A DNA stretch of 64,000 bases from Bathynomus jamesi (Eukaryota > Arthropoda > Malacostraca > Isopoda > Cirolanidae). Each line of letters opens with the position of its first letter. The first letter of the stretch is position 1. The translations under genes and the position numbers were made by a program. The stretch is from positions 100,001 through 164,000 of the forward strand of contig JAJOZX010003210.1 in the NCBI GenBank assembly GCA_023014485.1, written 5' to 3'. A model generated the notes under the pieces. That model was not told the DNA's origin. It worked only from the letters and a program-made list of their open reading frames with translations, and ran no database searches. Positions 20,057 to 31,090 of this stretch are shown one piece after another.

Positions 20057-20114
20057 CGAAAAAGGTCCCTAGAGACCTTTTTCGTTCGAATCGTGTCCCT
20101 AGAGACACGATTCG
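20057..20114. repeat. Twin 28-nt hairpins with identical loops
   Basis: Hairpin 1 (20057-20084) has perfect 11-bp arms CGAAAAAGGTC/GACCTTTTTCG; hairpin 2 (20087-20114) has CGAATCGTGTC/GACACGATTCG. Both loops are CCTAGA and the hairpins are two bases apart. The stems differ inside but stay perfectly paired, which suggests that structure matters. They lie in the Polinton right flank, with no gene spanning them. Confidence 0.9.
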
Positions 20115-20311
20115 ACCCCGCTATAGTGGCTTGGGCAATGAATAATTTCTTTATTTTACGTCATTTTTCATTTTTTTCGTCGCAGGAATGAGGCTATATG
20201 CTTCATAAGTTTTCATCTCGTTTGGTGGAATTGTATCGTAAATTATCGTATTTCGAATTGTATCGTAAATGATCATTTCGTTTCGTTATTCGTGAGGGCT
20301 GAATTATGGAT

Positions 20312-21252
20312 AACTATGTTATTTGTTTCGTTCATCTTCAAGTTTAATGAAGCTGTATTTAAATGAAGTTTCATAATTGGTTTTACTGTTATTTAGGAAA
20401 ATTTATATTGGGAGCAAACGTTACAATAATAAGCTTATGTCGATATAGTTACCCATTGAATTGGAACTCTTTATTCACGTTTGCTATTATTTATTGAATG
20501 GTGGATAATTAGTTGGGTAACCCTTATAAAAATTCGTTTTCTGTCTAACGAAATAGGGTAACTTTACTAATTCTATTAACGCGTAATGAAAGAGGCGCTT
20601 GTGTTATTTTATACGGTTGAATCTTGTATAACCATATAAATATATATTGTGGTATTTTATATGATTCATTAGTTTATTATATATACAAGTACATTTGGAA
20701 TAACAGCCGTTATATATGTGTTACACGATTAATGGGACACATGGCGCTATCTGGAATACCTTGCGCTATCTGGCAACTATGTTATTTGTTTCGTTCATCT
20801 TCAAGTTTAATGAAGCTGTATTTAAATGAAGTTTCATAATTAATTGGTTTTACTGTTATTTAGGAAAATTTATATTGGGAGCAAACGTTACAATAATAAT
20901 AAGCTTATGTCGATATAGTTACCCATTGAATTGGAACTCTTTATTCACGTTTGCTATTATTTATTTATTGAATGGTGGATAATTAGTTGGGTAACCCTTA
21001 TAAAAATTCGTTTTCTGTCTAACGAAATAGGGTAACTTTACTAATTCTATTAAAGCGTAATGAAAGAGGCGCTTGTGTTATTTTATACGGTTGAATCTTG
21101 TATAACCATATAAATATATATTGTGGTATTTTATATGATTCATTAGTTTATTATATATACAAGTACATTTGGAATAACAGCCGTTATATATGTGTTACAC
21201 GATTAATGGGGCACATGGCGCTATCTGGAATACCTTGCGCTATCTGGCAACT
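20312..21252. repeat. About 463-bp tandem duplication in the Polinton right flank
   Basis: 20312-20774 and 20775-21252 are near-identical direct repeats (AACTATG...CTATCTGGCAACT), differing by small indels such as an extra AAT and ATTA. The unit holds no convincing gene. Each unit ends with GGCGCTATCTGG and GCGCTATCTGGCAACT, which match the reverse complement of the left subterminal array. Confidence 0.9.
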
Positions 21253-21279
21253 CAGCCAGAATAGAGGATTATAAAAGAT

Positions 21280-21800
21280 CGCGAAGTTGGTGAAGAACCA
21301 TTCCCCCCTCGGCTCCGGCCGAGTAAGGAGCTCTGCTCCTTCTATTTCAGGCCCTTTGGTAAACCCCATAGTGGCCTCTTAGGTTAGGGAAACGAAAATA
21401 AATTGGGGGAGAACTCCACTCTGTCCTTCAGGTGTCTCTCTCCCTCCTTCAGCTCTCTCTCTCTCTCCTGCATGTATCTTCCTCCTTCAGGCGTCTCTCT
21501 CTCTCCTCCTGCATGTTTGCCTCCAGCATGTGTACTCCTTCATGTGTACATCCAGCATGTGTACCTACTGCATGTGTACCTCCAGCATGTGTACCTACTG
21601 CATGTATACGTGTACCTCCAGCATGTGTACTCCAGCATGTGCACCTATCCTCTCTCCTTCAGGCGTCTCTCCCTCCTACAGGCATCTCTCTCTCCTTCAG
21701 GCGTCTCTCCCTCCTACAGGCGTCTCTCCCTCCTACAGGCATCTCTCTCTCTTCTTCAGCTCTCTCTCCTTCAGCTGTCTCTCCTTCAGGCGTCTCTCTC
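21280..21800. repeat. Right subterminal hairpins and CT-rich tandem repeats
   Basis: Two small hairpins, CTCGGC/GCCGAG and AAGGAG/CTCCTT, lie at about 21307-21338. They are followed by an array of CTCCTTCAGGCGTCTCTC units and CATGTGTACCTCCAG units to about 21800. ORFs here are low-complexity Ser/Leu/Cys frames and are not treated as genes. Confidence 0.75.
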
Positions 21801-22138
21801 ACCTTGGCTCAGCCAACTGGCTGATTCTGGCTGATTCTGGCTGATTAGGAGCCTATAAAACAACGCCAGCCCGGCTGGAAGTCTTAATGTGCACTTGGCT
21901 CCTGCCAGGTGAACACCTCTCCTCCTTTCTCTCCTCCTTCTTTCTCTTGGGGGATAACGCCTCCTCCAAGTTTCCCCCCACCCCCCTTTGCAACAACCCC
22001 CCCTTTGCAACAACCCCTTTTGCAACAACCCCTTTGCAACAACCCACTCCCCCCTTTGCAACACCCCCACCCCCCTTTGCAACATTACATAATAACGTGC
22101 AACATTCCTGCACTCTCCCCTTTTGCGGCTATACTACT
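21800..22138 (-). repeat. Right terminal inverted repeat of the Polinton
   Basis: It is the reverse complement of 5124-5400, ending CTATACTACT at 22138. The G-rich minisatellite (TTGCAAAGGGG on the minus strand) has more units than on the left. Three GGCTGATTCT units and CAGCCAACTGGCTG at the inner edge match the left subterminal palindromes. Confidence 0.9.
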
Positions 22139-22400
22139 GATGTGGAGTGAGAAGGTTACGTTTGGCGATTAAGGAAAATAGTTCATATCTTATTAATTAT
22201 GTCTGCTTATTAATAAAAGGAACATACAAATACAGTTTTATTTATTCAGGAGTTTAAAATATATTTGTAACTTTATTTCGATAATAACTCCAACAAAAAT
22301 TGTAAGCATGATTTCTAACTCCCTCTCTCCCTTAGCATTATGATGAAGTTCCCTCCTTAGCATGAGTTGATTCACCCAATTCGGGAAACGACCTAGGTCA
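22139..22400. other. Spacer right of the Polinton
   Basis: AT-rich sequence, no gene seen. It does not continue the Penelope-like sequence found left of the Polinton, so the two flanks do not form one pre-insertion locus. It may be the degraded 5' UTR of the following CR1 LINE. Confidence 0.5.
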
Positions 22401-23730
22401 AATAGGAGAAGCAACAATTTAAAATCTCTTAAAATTATGTTATTCAATGCTAGGCCAATTAGAAAGAAACGATAGGAATTTATAGCGCAAGTCAAAACTG
22501 AGCATTTTGACATCATAAGAATGCTTGATTCCTGGATACATTCTGAATCAAGGGACTTTGTAGGAGAATTTGAAATGGTAGGTTACAAAATGTTTCATAA
22601 AGATAGGAATTTACCCGGTAAATAGTAATATTGTTTCCGCTCATGAAATGTTGGGAATCGAACTAAATTTGAGCAATAAAATAGTGCATCTATTTCTAGT
22701 ATTTAGGCCCCCTCACTACCCCATTGATAAGGAAATAAATTTATACAATCAGTTAAGTAGATTAGTGAGTAATAAGATTAGTGTGATTTTTTGTGATTTT
22801 AACTGCGGTAATATAAACTGGAAAACAAAACAGCTGATGCTGAGGGCTCAAGATTGCTGAAGTTTGAAGATGATAATTTATTAAGTCAGTGGGTTGACGG
22901 TCCTACCAGAGGAAAACAAGATCTCAAATTCACGAGCGACGATGACCTAGTCTCTAACCTGACGACTGGTGAAACTTTGGGTAACAGCGATCACAATTTG
23001 ATTAGGTTCGACTTCAAGGTTCCTTTTAGTACTCGAGAAAAGAGCAAATTTTGAAAGTTTCCGAAATAATTTAGCCACTCTTGAAGTTTCAATAAGCGAG
23101 GATGTCACTGTCAGTCACCTGGAGCTCATTTAGGGATCAATTTAGAATATTGCAGGACAGTTCTGTACCCACTAAAATAGTTTCCTCCTTGTCAACCATG
23201 ATGCCGAAATGGTTTAGCAATGAAATTAGCAATGTTACTAGAGAAAGAAATAGAGACTAAAAACTACTTAAGTCACATTCTAACGTAACTATTTCAGAAA
23301 ATTATATAAATCTACGTCGGGGGGTTAAATTTTGACTCAGCTAAGCGTGATGAAGAAGCTAGAGTAGGTTCACTCTGTAAAGTTAACACTAAATAGGTTT
23401 TTGGCCAGCTAACAGCAGAAAGCCAATCAAAAATTCAGTAGGTCCCGTAAAAGATAGAAATGGCATACTGAAATTCAGTGATATAGATATAGCCAATAAT
23501 TTAAACGAGTTCTTCGTTACAGTCTTCAAGGAAGAAGACTTAACTAAAGTACCAAATCCCCCGATTACCTACTATGACGGTGACCATCCCTTAGAAACCA
23601 TAAGTTTACGGGAGATGAGGTGCAGCAACTAACTGACAAGATGAATAAATACTGTACAGTACATATCACCAGGTCCTGACTTATTTCTTCCAAGGGTATT
23701 AAGAGAGGTTAGCCATAATATTATTGATGA
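22400..23730 (+). pseudogene. CR1-clade LINE, endonuclease and start of RT, degraded
   Basis: Readable fragments in shifting frames: MLFNAR (apurinic endonuclease start), SWIHSESRDFVGEFEMVGYK, VIFCDFNCGNINW, NSDHNLIRF (SDH catalytic motif), then DRNGILK-like and VFKEEDL segments of the linker. Multiple frameshifts and stops. It is close in sequence to the endonuclease at 55925-56848. The RT core is missing at 23730; a CR1 C-terminal piece resumes at about 31091 on the same strand, which may be the other side of the nested insertions. Confidence 0.8.
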
Positions 23731-23759
23731 TTTCAATTTTGCCTTCTTCATGGCAAAAT

Positions 23760-24425
23760 CCTGAACACAGTCCGAGAAATTGAGGGAGTGAGCAATGTCA
23801 TTTTCAGCTGGGCTCAACTCTAGGAAGGCGTACAGTCCTGACGGTGTTCCTCCTGTTGTTTTTAAGAACTGTGCTTCTGACACCCTGCTTGGGCAAACCC
23901 TTTGGTACTTTTCCTTCTTGCTGGAAGTTTGCTTTCATTCAGCCTGTCCCAAATAAGGGTGACCACTCTCAACCCTCCAACTATCGTCCAATTGCTTTGA
24001 TTTCTTGCCTTTCTAAAGTTTTTGAATCTATCCTCAATAGGAAGATTCTTAAACACCTCTCTTCTCACAATCTTCTTTGAGATTGTCAGTATGGGTTCCG
24101 CAAGGGACGCTCGACTGCCGATCTTCTTGCATCGCTCTCTGACTCTTGGTCATTCTTCTTTCGGGAGTTCGGTGAAAGTTTTGCTATTACGCTAAACATT
24201 TCGAAAGCTTTTGATAGAGACTGGCACAAATCTTTAATTTCCAAACTGCCCTCCTTCGGTTTCTATCCTTCGATCTGTGCCTTCATCTCTAACTTCCTTT
24301 CTGGTCGATCTATAGCTGCGGTTGTAAGTGGCTACTGTTCTTCTCCTAAAGCTATCAACAGTGGTGTTCCTCAGAGTTCTGTCCTGTCACTCACTCTTTC
24401 CCTCAGTTCACTTAAGTTTTATTTC
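23760..24425 (+). pseudogene. LINE-A reverse transcriptase, first segment
   Basis: Frames show SPDGVPPVV, FPSCWKFAFIQPVPNKGD, NYRPIALISCLSKVFESILN, QYGFRKGRSTADLLASL, ISKAFDR and a GVPQSSVLS motif of non-LTR reverse transcriptases. It is broken by frameshifts (near 23880, 24080 and others). The reading breaks off after the SVLS motif and resumes at 29138 with CPIHCYADDST, so the two are parts of one LINE split by LINE-B. Further pieces lie at 30191-30884, 39425-39640 and 44116-44220. Confidence 0.85.
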
Positions 24426-24750
24426 AGATTGATTTGAATTGAATTGAATTGAATTGAATAACTTTTATTAATAATAAAAAAATACAGTAGTCTTTTTACA
24501 ATTTACAATTTTTACAATGACATGAATAATTGTGAAGCTCGACTATTTATTTTTATTTAATTTGGCCCTTAAGCTTTAGGCTTTACTGGGCTCTTATTAA
24601 AAATAAGCAGCTAGTTGTTATAAATTAATAATAATAAATAAATAAATAAGTAAATAAGTATTATTAATAGTTAAAACCTGTATTACAATATTAAACAATA
24701 TTAATGGACAATATTAAACATTATTAGTGGACATTAATCCAAGATTTTTG

Positions 24751-25197
24751 TTAGTATCCCATTATTAATCGGGATTTCAACTTGGTTTTAAACAAATTTA
24801 CATTCGCAATATTTTTTATATCGGCATGCAAGTCATTCCATAGTTTCAATCCAATGAAAATGGGTAGTTTTTGAGATGAAGACAATCGAGGTACAACAAG
24901 CTTTGATCTATTTCTGGTCTGATTCGAGTGGATTTCTTGATGAGTTACAAAATATCTATTTACCCATTGCAAATTAATAATTTTGTTCTTACACTTGTAA
25001 ATAAAAATAAAATGTGCCAGTTTGGTTATATCGTTGAGCTTTAGTAGGTTTAGCTCTTTAAATAATGGACTAGAGTGATCAAGGAAATCAGCATCAGATA
25101 ATAACCTTATTGCTCGTTTTTGGATGACAAAGATACCATTTAATGCGTTGTTAGCGGAGTTTCTCCAAACAAGGGCGCAGTATGTTATATAAGGAAG
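24751..25197 (-). pseudogene. LINE-B C-terminal domain
   Basis: Encodes LPYITYCALVWRNSANNAL, KRAIRLLSDADFLDHSSPL and FIGLKLWNDL, the usual post-RT segment of LINEs, ending SRLIMGY-stop. It is the direct continuation of the RT ORF at 27848-28753 once the hAT insertion and one target duplication are discounted. Confidence 0.85.
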
Positions 25198-25319
25198 AAC
25201 AAGAGCAGGGTTTCTCAACCTTTTTTTCCCTATCGCCCCCTTTTGGTTATTTTTTAAAGCAATCGTCCCCCAAAAAATTCTTAATGAAACTAAAATGACA
25301 TTTTACTTACGTTGTTTAT

Positions 25320-27363
25320 TCAATGTGACCCTTGTGCTTGATGCTTTGCTGCTAGATTCTCAATATTTGGATTGATATTTGTGAGTTTTAGTCTTATGTC
25401 TCCTCGCATGCATATATCAGTTCTACTTCTTTCCTTTGTCAATATTTTATTGACTGCACTAAAGCCACATTCAACCAAATATGGAAAGCACAACAGTACT
25501 TTAGCCATTTCAGACCACATGTTTGGATAGAGCTGTTTAGTTGTATTTGAAAGCCACAATTCAGTCATTCCAGCTTTTCAAATTTGTATTTGCATTCATC
25601 ATTGCATTTTAGTTCAATAAGTTCCTCTTGGATGTTTTCACTGACAGATTCTATATCACAGTCAAAAGGATCCAGCATATATCAGTTCTACTTCTTTCCT
25701 TTGTCAATATTTTATTGACTGCACTAAAGCCACATTCAACCAAATATGGAAAGCACAACAGTACTTTAGCCATTTCAGACCACATGTTTGGATAGAGCTG
25801 TTTAGTTGTATTTGAAAGCCACAATTCAGTCATTCCAGCTTTTTCAAATTTGTATTTGCGTTCATCATTGCATTTTAGTTCAATAAGTTCCTCTTGGATG
25901 TTTTCACTGACAGATTCTATATCACAGTCAAAAGGATCCAGCATCCATGGCTTGACTTCAAAAGAAAATAAATCTGAAAATCGGCTATTCAGTTCTTCTT
26001 TCAATGACAATAAATATTCTGCGTAATTTTTAAGAGCTTGATCTGAGAGATGTCCAATTATTTCTGTTAACTCGGGCATGCTGTTGAAGTGCTTCTTCTG
26101 TAAACTGGTTCGAAAAATACCTAATTTTTCAGTAAAAGCTTTCAGAACACGTTTACAGTCTAGCAACGTACATAATTTGCCTTGAAACTGAAGTGAAACT
26201 TCATTGAGCTTTCGAAAAATCCAAGCCAAAAAGTAGATGTCACATTTGTGAGTCTTTATTTCCTCTGCCAAATCTACCTCCCCTTCACTTTCCAAGAAAC
26301 TAACTATTCTATCAAATAGGCTTACAAATCTGGCTAGGCAGTTTCCTTTTGAAAGCCATCGAACTTCCGTGTGCAAAATAAGTCTAATGTGCTGCTCTTC
26401 GTTATCACTGCAAAACTTCCGAAAAAGTCGGTCATACTTGCTATGAGATTTAATTTTATTAACTGTTTTAATAACTATTGCCAATGATTCATGAAGAACT
26501 GGACTAATATTTTTGGCCACTAAATGATGGCGGTGTATGACACAATGCACTGTAAGAATCGAAGGACATACATTTTTTAAGTGGGCAAAAAATCCCTTAT
26601 GTTTTCCCACCATGGATGGAGCGCCATCAGTTGCGCAGGATACTAAGTTTTCAAAGGGTACTTGTTTTTCATCAAACCAAGATCTCAAAGCCTCAAACAT
26701 GGATGATCCAGTTGTGTCGGTTTCCAAAGATTTTACGAACAACATTTCTTCACACAGTTTGCAGTCTTCATCTATAAAACGGACGTATGCCATAAGAATA
26801 GCTCTACTATCACTAACCGTTGATTCATCAATTTGAATTGAGAATTTTCTGCTTTTTATTTTTTCAACTAGCTGGGTTTCTACATCAGATGACATTTCAT
26901 CAATTCTTCTCCGAATCGAATCATTGCTCAATGGTAATGCTTTTAAAACACTTGATGAATCTTGATGCAACACAGTTTTCATGAGAATTTCAAAGGCAGG
27001 CCGTATAATATTTTCAGCAACTGTATGCGCACTTCCAGTTTTTGCAATGATTTGTGCAATTTCATAAGACGCAATCATTCCATTTGCATTTGTTCGTGTA
27101 CTTTTTCTAAATAAAGAAGGAACAGTTTTTCGTTGTTCAAAATTCTTTTTCAAATTTTTGCAATAATCAATGGGTTTGTCCATTTTATCAGGATGTTTTC
27201 TTTTTAAATGCTCTAAAAGTCTTGATGGCTTCATAGCTTCATTTGAAAATGAGCTGTTACATATAAGACACATAGGCTGTCTTCGATCAAATGGGCTTTC
27301 AACAAAGCCATAAGACAAATACTCCTCCAGATACTGTCTACACTTCTTCTTTTCAGCAGCCAT
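25320..27363 (-). pseudogene. hAT transposase (ZBED5/SCAND3-like), disrupted C-terminus
   Basis: The start MAAEKKKCRQYL at 27363 is preferred over an upstream in-frame Met. A BED-type zinc finger (CLICNSSFSN...HLKRKH) is near the N-terminus. Then come the catalytic-type motifs QIDESTVSD and TDGAPSMVGKHKGF, a CxxH (VHCVIHRHHL), and RWLSKGN. The C-terminal dimerisation region ends LVECGFSAVNKILTKERSRT. The 265-bp duplication makes the main frame stop at 25651 after a foreign tail. The native C-terminus (to QAQGSH-stop) survives at 25320-25568. Otherwise the frame is open for about 570 aa, so the insertion is young and the break recent. Confidence 0.92.
25411..25941. repeat. 265-bp tandem duplication inside the hAT transposase gene
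   Basis: 25411-25675 is repeated at 25676-25941 (starts CATATATCAGTTCTAC, ends GATCCAGCAT). The copies differ by single bases, including a lost T in the first copy. The duplication separates the transposase C-terminus from its body. Confidence 0.93.
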
Positions 27364-27847
27364 GATTAATGATGGGAGGGATATGAAAATATAATAAACA
27401 AGTAATGCTTTGTTCACTTTGAACGTAGGTCATTTAATTATTATCACAACACCATTAAACACCATTATCACAACACCAACACCATTAAACCTCAGAATAT
27501 CACCATGAGAATTAAGTAACACCCGCCCGCTACAATTGCTGTTCAAAGACTGCCAGACACCAGTCACGCCAGGCCAGACGCTAAGGCTAAGCTAAGCAGC
27601 TGCCGCTACCCGTATACAAAACGCAACATGTTTAAAACATGTTTATGTCAAATAGACGAAGGGACATGAATTTGGAATAAATAAGTTTATTAAAATACAA
27701 ATTTGTATATTTTAATTTACGAATAATGTTTATAGAAAGATAATTATTTTTTTTAAGAAAAATCCATTTGTATGTGACAATCTATCGCCCCTCTCAGCTC
27801 AACTTTCGCCCCCTTGGGGGCGATATCGCGCCCGTTGAGAATGACTG

Positions 27848-28958
27848 AACAAGAGTATGATAAAGAGTCAATAAAACTTCTTTAGGGACTACATTTCTAA
27901 GTTTAAACATTATAGCAACGCTCCTTGAAATCTTTTTCGCGATATAATTTACATGATCACTCCATTGCAAATTCTTATCTAGCATTACACCAAGAAATTT
28001 TGTTACAGTACACAGCTTTATGTCGATTTCATTAATATTAAGTTCATCAAGATATACATTTCTTTTATTAGTAAAAATCATTAAATTTGTTTTACTGGTA
28101 TTTAGGAAGAGTTTATTGGTGGTCAACCATTTCATTACACTGATGAATTCTGAATTAAATATATTCTTAGCTGTATTAACATCTTTGCAAGAAAAAGAGA
28201 CAGTTGCAGCATCTGCAAACATTATGAAGTTCAGTATATCAGATGAACGTGGAAGGTCATTTATATGTAATAAAAATAACGGTGGACACAGAACTGAGCC
28301 CTGTGGCACACCATGTTTGACAAGCGCTTTAGTGGAGCAAACCTTATTTACTGATACAAAATTATATCTATTGGACAAATAACTTTTAAACCAATCACTG
28401 ATTGCTCCTCTAAAGCCGTAACAATACAATTTATTAAGTAGAATATTATGGTCTGTTACATCAAAAGCCTTACTCAAATCCATAAATAGTGATATTATTT
28501 CTTTGTTCTCCTTAGCTATATTTACATTTTCCATAAGATTTAAAATAGCCATTTCCGTTGTTTTATTATTACGGAAGCCATATTGATTTGGAAATAATAA
28601 ATTGTAGGATTCTAAATATCGCTGCATTCTACTTTTTACAATTTTTTCGAAAACTTTGCTGAACACAGATAATGAACACACGGGCCTGTAATTTGTTGCT
28701 AGTGTAGGATCACCCCCTTTAAAAAGGGGTGTTATACAACCAGTTTTTAGCATTGATGGGAATATTCCTTTGGAAATACTTTGATTGATATATAATTTTA
28801 GCCAAAGTTACAGATATCTTATCTTTAACAAGTTTCAATATAGGTACAGGAATGTTATGAATGTTATTTTTTGTATTTTTTAATTTACCAATAATATTCT
28901 GGACCTCAGTAGAGGTAGCAGGAACAAAATAAAATGAATTTAGTGGGCTGGGTGGCAT
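27848..28958 (-). pseudogene. LINE-B reverse transcriptase with altered active site
   Basis: RT motifs in one long frame from 28753: NYRPVCSLSVFSKVFEKIV, NQYGFRNNKTTEMAI, LFMDLSKAFDVTDH, HGVPQGSVLCPPLF, then FADA at 28208-28219 where FADD/YADD is expected. So the second catalytic Asp is Ala. Upstream, 28719-28958 encodes the N-terminal part in another frame. The frame enters the hAT at 27847. The element is dead for three reasons: insertion, frameshift, active-site change. Confidence 0.88.
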
Positions 28959-29137
28959 ATATTCTAGAGGTGAGTGATCATTATTTATTAATTGTGAGCG
29001 AAGCTTATCCGCTATTGAAGTAAAATGTGCATTTAAAGAGTCTGCAATAGCAGTATCATCAGTAATTTCTTTATTATCAACATTTAATTTCTCTATTGAA
29101 TTTTTTAAAATTTGTTTTCCGAGAAGATTGTTTATAG

Positions 29138-29401
29138 TTGTCCATAATTCGCACTTCCTGTCCTATTCACTGCTATGCCGATGATTCCACTCTTCACTTC
29201 TCCACCTGCTTCCCAAAGCGTCCCTCTCAACAGTCACTCTATGATTCGCGTAGGACGGCTATGGAGCACCTGACCTCTGATCTTTCTGCTATCTCTGATT
29301 GGGGCAGAGAAAACCTTGTGGCTTTCAATGCCTCAAAAACTAGGTTCCTCCATCTGTCTACTCGTTACAATCTTCCACACGACTATCTCCTTACCTTCAA
29401 C
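29138..29401 (+). pseudogene. LINE-A reverse transcriptase, second segment
   Basis: Encodes CPIHCYADDSTLHFSTCF (YADD at about 29174) and DLSAISDWGRENLVAFNASK. It continues the reading broken at 24425 and is cut at 29401 by a non-autonomous hAT. Confidence 0.88.
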
Positions 29402-29475
29402 CAGTGGCGGCTCGTGACTTTCAGTTATGGGGGTGCTGCCTCAGAAATTGCGAACAATTGTGTCGATTATATATA

Positions 29476-29511
<36 letters not shown>

Positions 29512-30181
29512 AAGTCGAATAGATAAATAGATAAGTACTCACTACTCAGTCATAAAAATAAGTAAAATAGTATCGTAAAATCAATTATAGGGTACTTACG
29601 CTTAACGGGTAATTTCGAATTTGCCAAAAATTTTATTTATAAACAAATTCCATTTTTCTGTTTTTATTCTGAGCGAAAAAATATTCTAAGAAATGAAAGC
29701 TATATATTGTAAATAATCCAATTATTATATAATTAACTTCAATCTCACGACAAAAAATAAATGATAACGAATCATTGATAAATGCAATTCGGAAATTAAA
29801 TTTCGAATTAGCAAACGATACAGCAACACAATTACCACGTCAAACAAACAAATCGGCACTGCTCTGTCCACAGTGCTTTGGATCCTCTTAAACCCGCGAT
29901 TCTGACTCGCTCTTCGTACGTCCGCCACCGAGGTTTCAAGCGTTTCGAACAAAATCTGGAACTGTTAAGTACGCAGTTCCACGGGAAGGCTGAAGCTACT
30001 TTCGTGATTCATTCGTTCGGCATTGAAATAGTTTAAGGAAAAAAGGATATAATCTGATTTAAAAACTCAAAGTTCATTGAAAAAACACAATCAGAGAGGC
30101 TATTTTAAATATTTAAATATAAAGATCATAAGATCATGGGGGTGCTGCAGTTCCATAGTGCCTACCAGCGAGCCGCTCCTG
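29402..30181. mobile_element. Non-autonomous hAT (780 bp)
   Basis: Starts CAGTGGCGGCTCG and ends with the reverse complement of CAGGAGCGGCTCG. Flanked by CCTTCAAC (29394-29401) and GCTTCAAC (30183-30190), an imperfect 8-bp duplication with one extra base on the right. LINE-A reading stops and resumes across it. No transposase inside. It has a short (TA)n and a (GA)n run near 29470-29512. Confidence 0.8.
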
Positions 30182-30190
30182 CGCTTCAAC

Positions 30191-30884
30191 AACACGCAAC
30201 TCAATCCTTCCTCTTCTCTTAACATTCTTGGTGTTTCCTTTTCTCGTGATCTTTCCTGGAAAGATAACATATACTCTCTTTCCAAAACAGCTTCCAAGAG
30301 GTTAGGTGTGCTGTGCTGTACCGGCTTCGCAGTTTCTTCACCCCACTCAGTTGCTGTTTCTGTACAGGGGTCTTGTCCGCCCCTATATGGAGTATGCTTC
30401 TCATGTATCGAGTGCCTCAACCCACACAGCCGTACTTGACCGAATGGAATCAAAGGCTTTTCGTCTCATCAATTCCCCGCCTCTTACTGTCTTCAATCTC
30501 TCTCTCTTCGCCGCAACGTTGCCTCACTCTCTCTTTACTATCGCTATTATAACGGACACTGCTCTTCTGAACTCTCTAACTGCATGCCTCCTCCTTTAAG
30601 GAGAGCACGCAGCACCAAACTTTTTGCACTTTCCCATTCCTTTTCTGTCCAACTCTCTAACGCAATGGTTAATCGGTATTTCCAGTCCTTCATCTACTCA
30701 ACCGGTCAATTCTGGAACATTCTTCCTCAATCCATCTTTCCTCCTGTCTATGACCTCCAATCATTCAAACGCAGAATGTCTAGGCATCTCGATAACCCTG
30801 GACCTTGATTTTGGCCCTCTTTTTTATGGGGTGGGCACTTTTGAGGGCGGCTGCCCTTGGCCCCTCCTTCCTGCATAAAAATTT
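30191..30884 (+). pseudogene. LINE-A C-terminal segment and 3' UTR
   Basis: Frames encode SSSLNILGVSFSRDLSWKD, SKTASKRLGVLC, VRPYMEYASHV and YDLQSFKRRMSRHLDNPG, the LINE C-terminal domain, with several frameshifts. The 3' UTR (TTGATTTTGGCCCTCTTTTT) recurs at 44116-44220, which helps define the 3' end near 30884. Confidence 0.85.
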
Positions 30885-31090
30885 TTGTCAATCTGTCTTC
30901 AGCCATCGTCGAGCTGAGGTAAGTTTTAATAAGTTTCAGCTTGGAGAAACTTCGCTCACTGCTGGCAACGGACACAGGCAACGTCAGCAAAATTCGCAGC
31001 GCAACCCACACGTTAGAAAAAACATCATTGAAGTTTGCAGAGCCTATAAATTGCAGAACTTGAATCGGGGAGCGCACTTTATTCTGCAGG
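30885..31090 (-). pseudogene. hAT transposase C-terminal fragment
   Basis: The minus strand encodes WVALRILLTLPVSVASSERS and FSKLKLIKTYLSSTMAEDRL, the hAT dimerisation region. It differs from the hAT at 25206. It is truncated on both sides, and no ends were found. Confidence 0.85.

Larger units (their letters stand above)
5124..22138. mobile_element. Polinton/Maverick (adintovirus-like) element, 17.0 kb
   Basis: The ends are inverted repeats beginning AGTAGTATAGCCGCAAAAGG on the plus strand at 5124 and on the minus strand at 22138. Inside are the Polinton hallmark genes: family B DNA polymerase, retroviral-type integrase, packaging ATPase, adenain-like protease and capsid-type protein, in two divergent blocks meeting at about 12.7-12.8 kb. 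The length fits the 15-20 kb usual for the group. No matching 6-bp target duplication is seen (CACCCC on the left, GATGTG on the right). Polymerase, ATPase and integrase are broken; capsid protein and protease are intact. A SINE and microsatellites have invaded it, so it is a decaying endogenous copy. Confidence 0.93.
25206..27847 (-). mobile_element. hAT DNA transposon with perfect 8-bp target duplication
   Basis: Ends are CAGGGTTTCTCAACC at 25206 and the reverse complement CAGTCATTCTCAAC at 27847. The 8-bp duplication AACAAGAG flanks it at 25198-25205 and 27848-27855. The host is LINE-B, whose ORF resumes exactly across the site. The element is 2642 bp and carries one transposase on the minus strand. 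Confidence 0.95.
24430..29135 (-). mobile_element. LINE-B (jockey-like), inserted in LINE-A and split by a hAT
   Basis: Minus-strand LINE whose 3' end is an (AATTC)n tail at 24432-24462. Downstream, LINE-A sequence resumes. Its ORF is interrupted by the hAT element at 25206-27847. Sequence 28960-29135 is its 5' part, with only short frames. The clade (jockey-like) is a judgement from the RT sequence. Confidence 0.8.

Noticed and set aside
20057..20114. Rho-independent bacterial terminators
   Set aside because: No T-run follows either hairpin and the context is an animal endogenous virus.
21403..21844. Overlapping Ser/Leu/Cys-rich ORFs of about 100-140 aa
   Set aside because: Low-complexity frames of CT-rich tandem repeats, open in all three frames.
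5124..22138. An adenovirus genome
   Set aside because: Adenain-like protease and protein-primed-type polymerase are shared, but a DDE integrase, gene order and TIR type fit Polinton.
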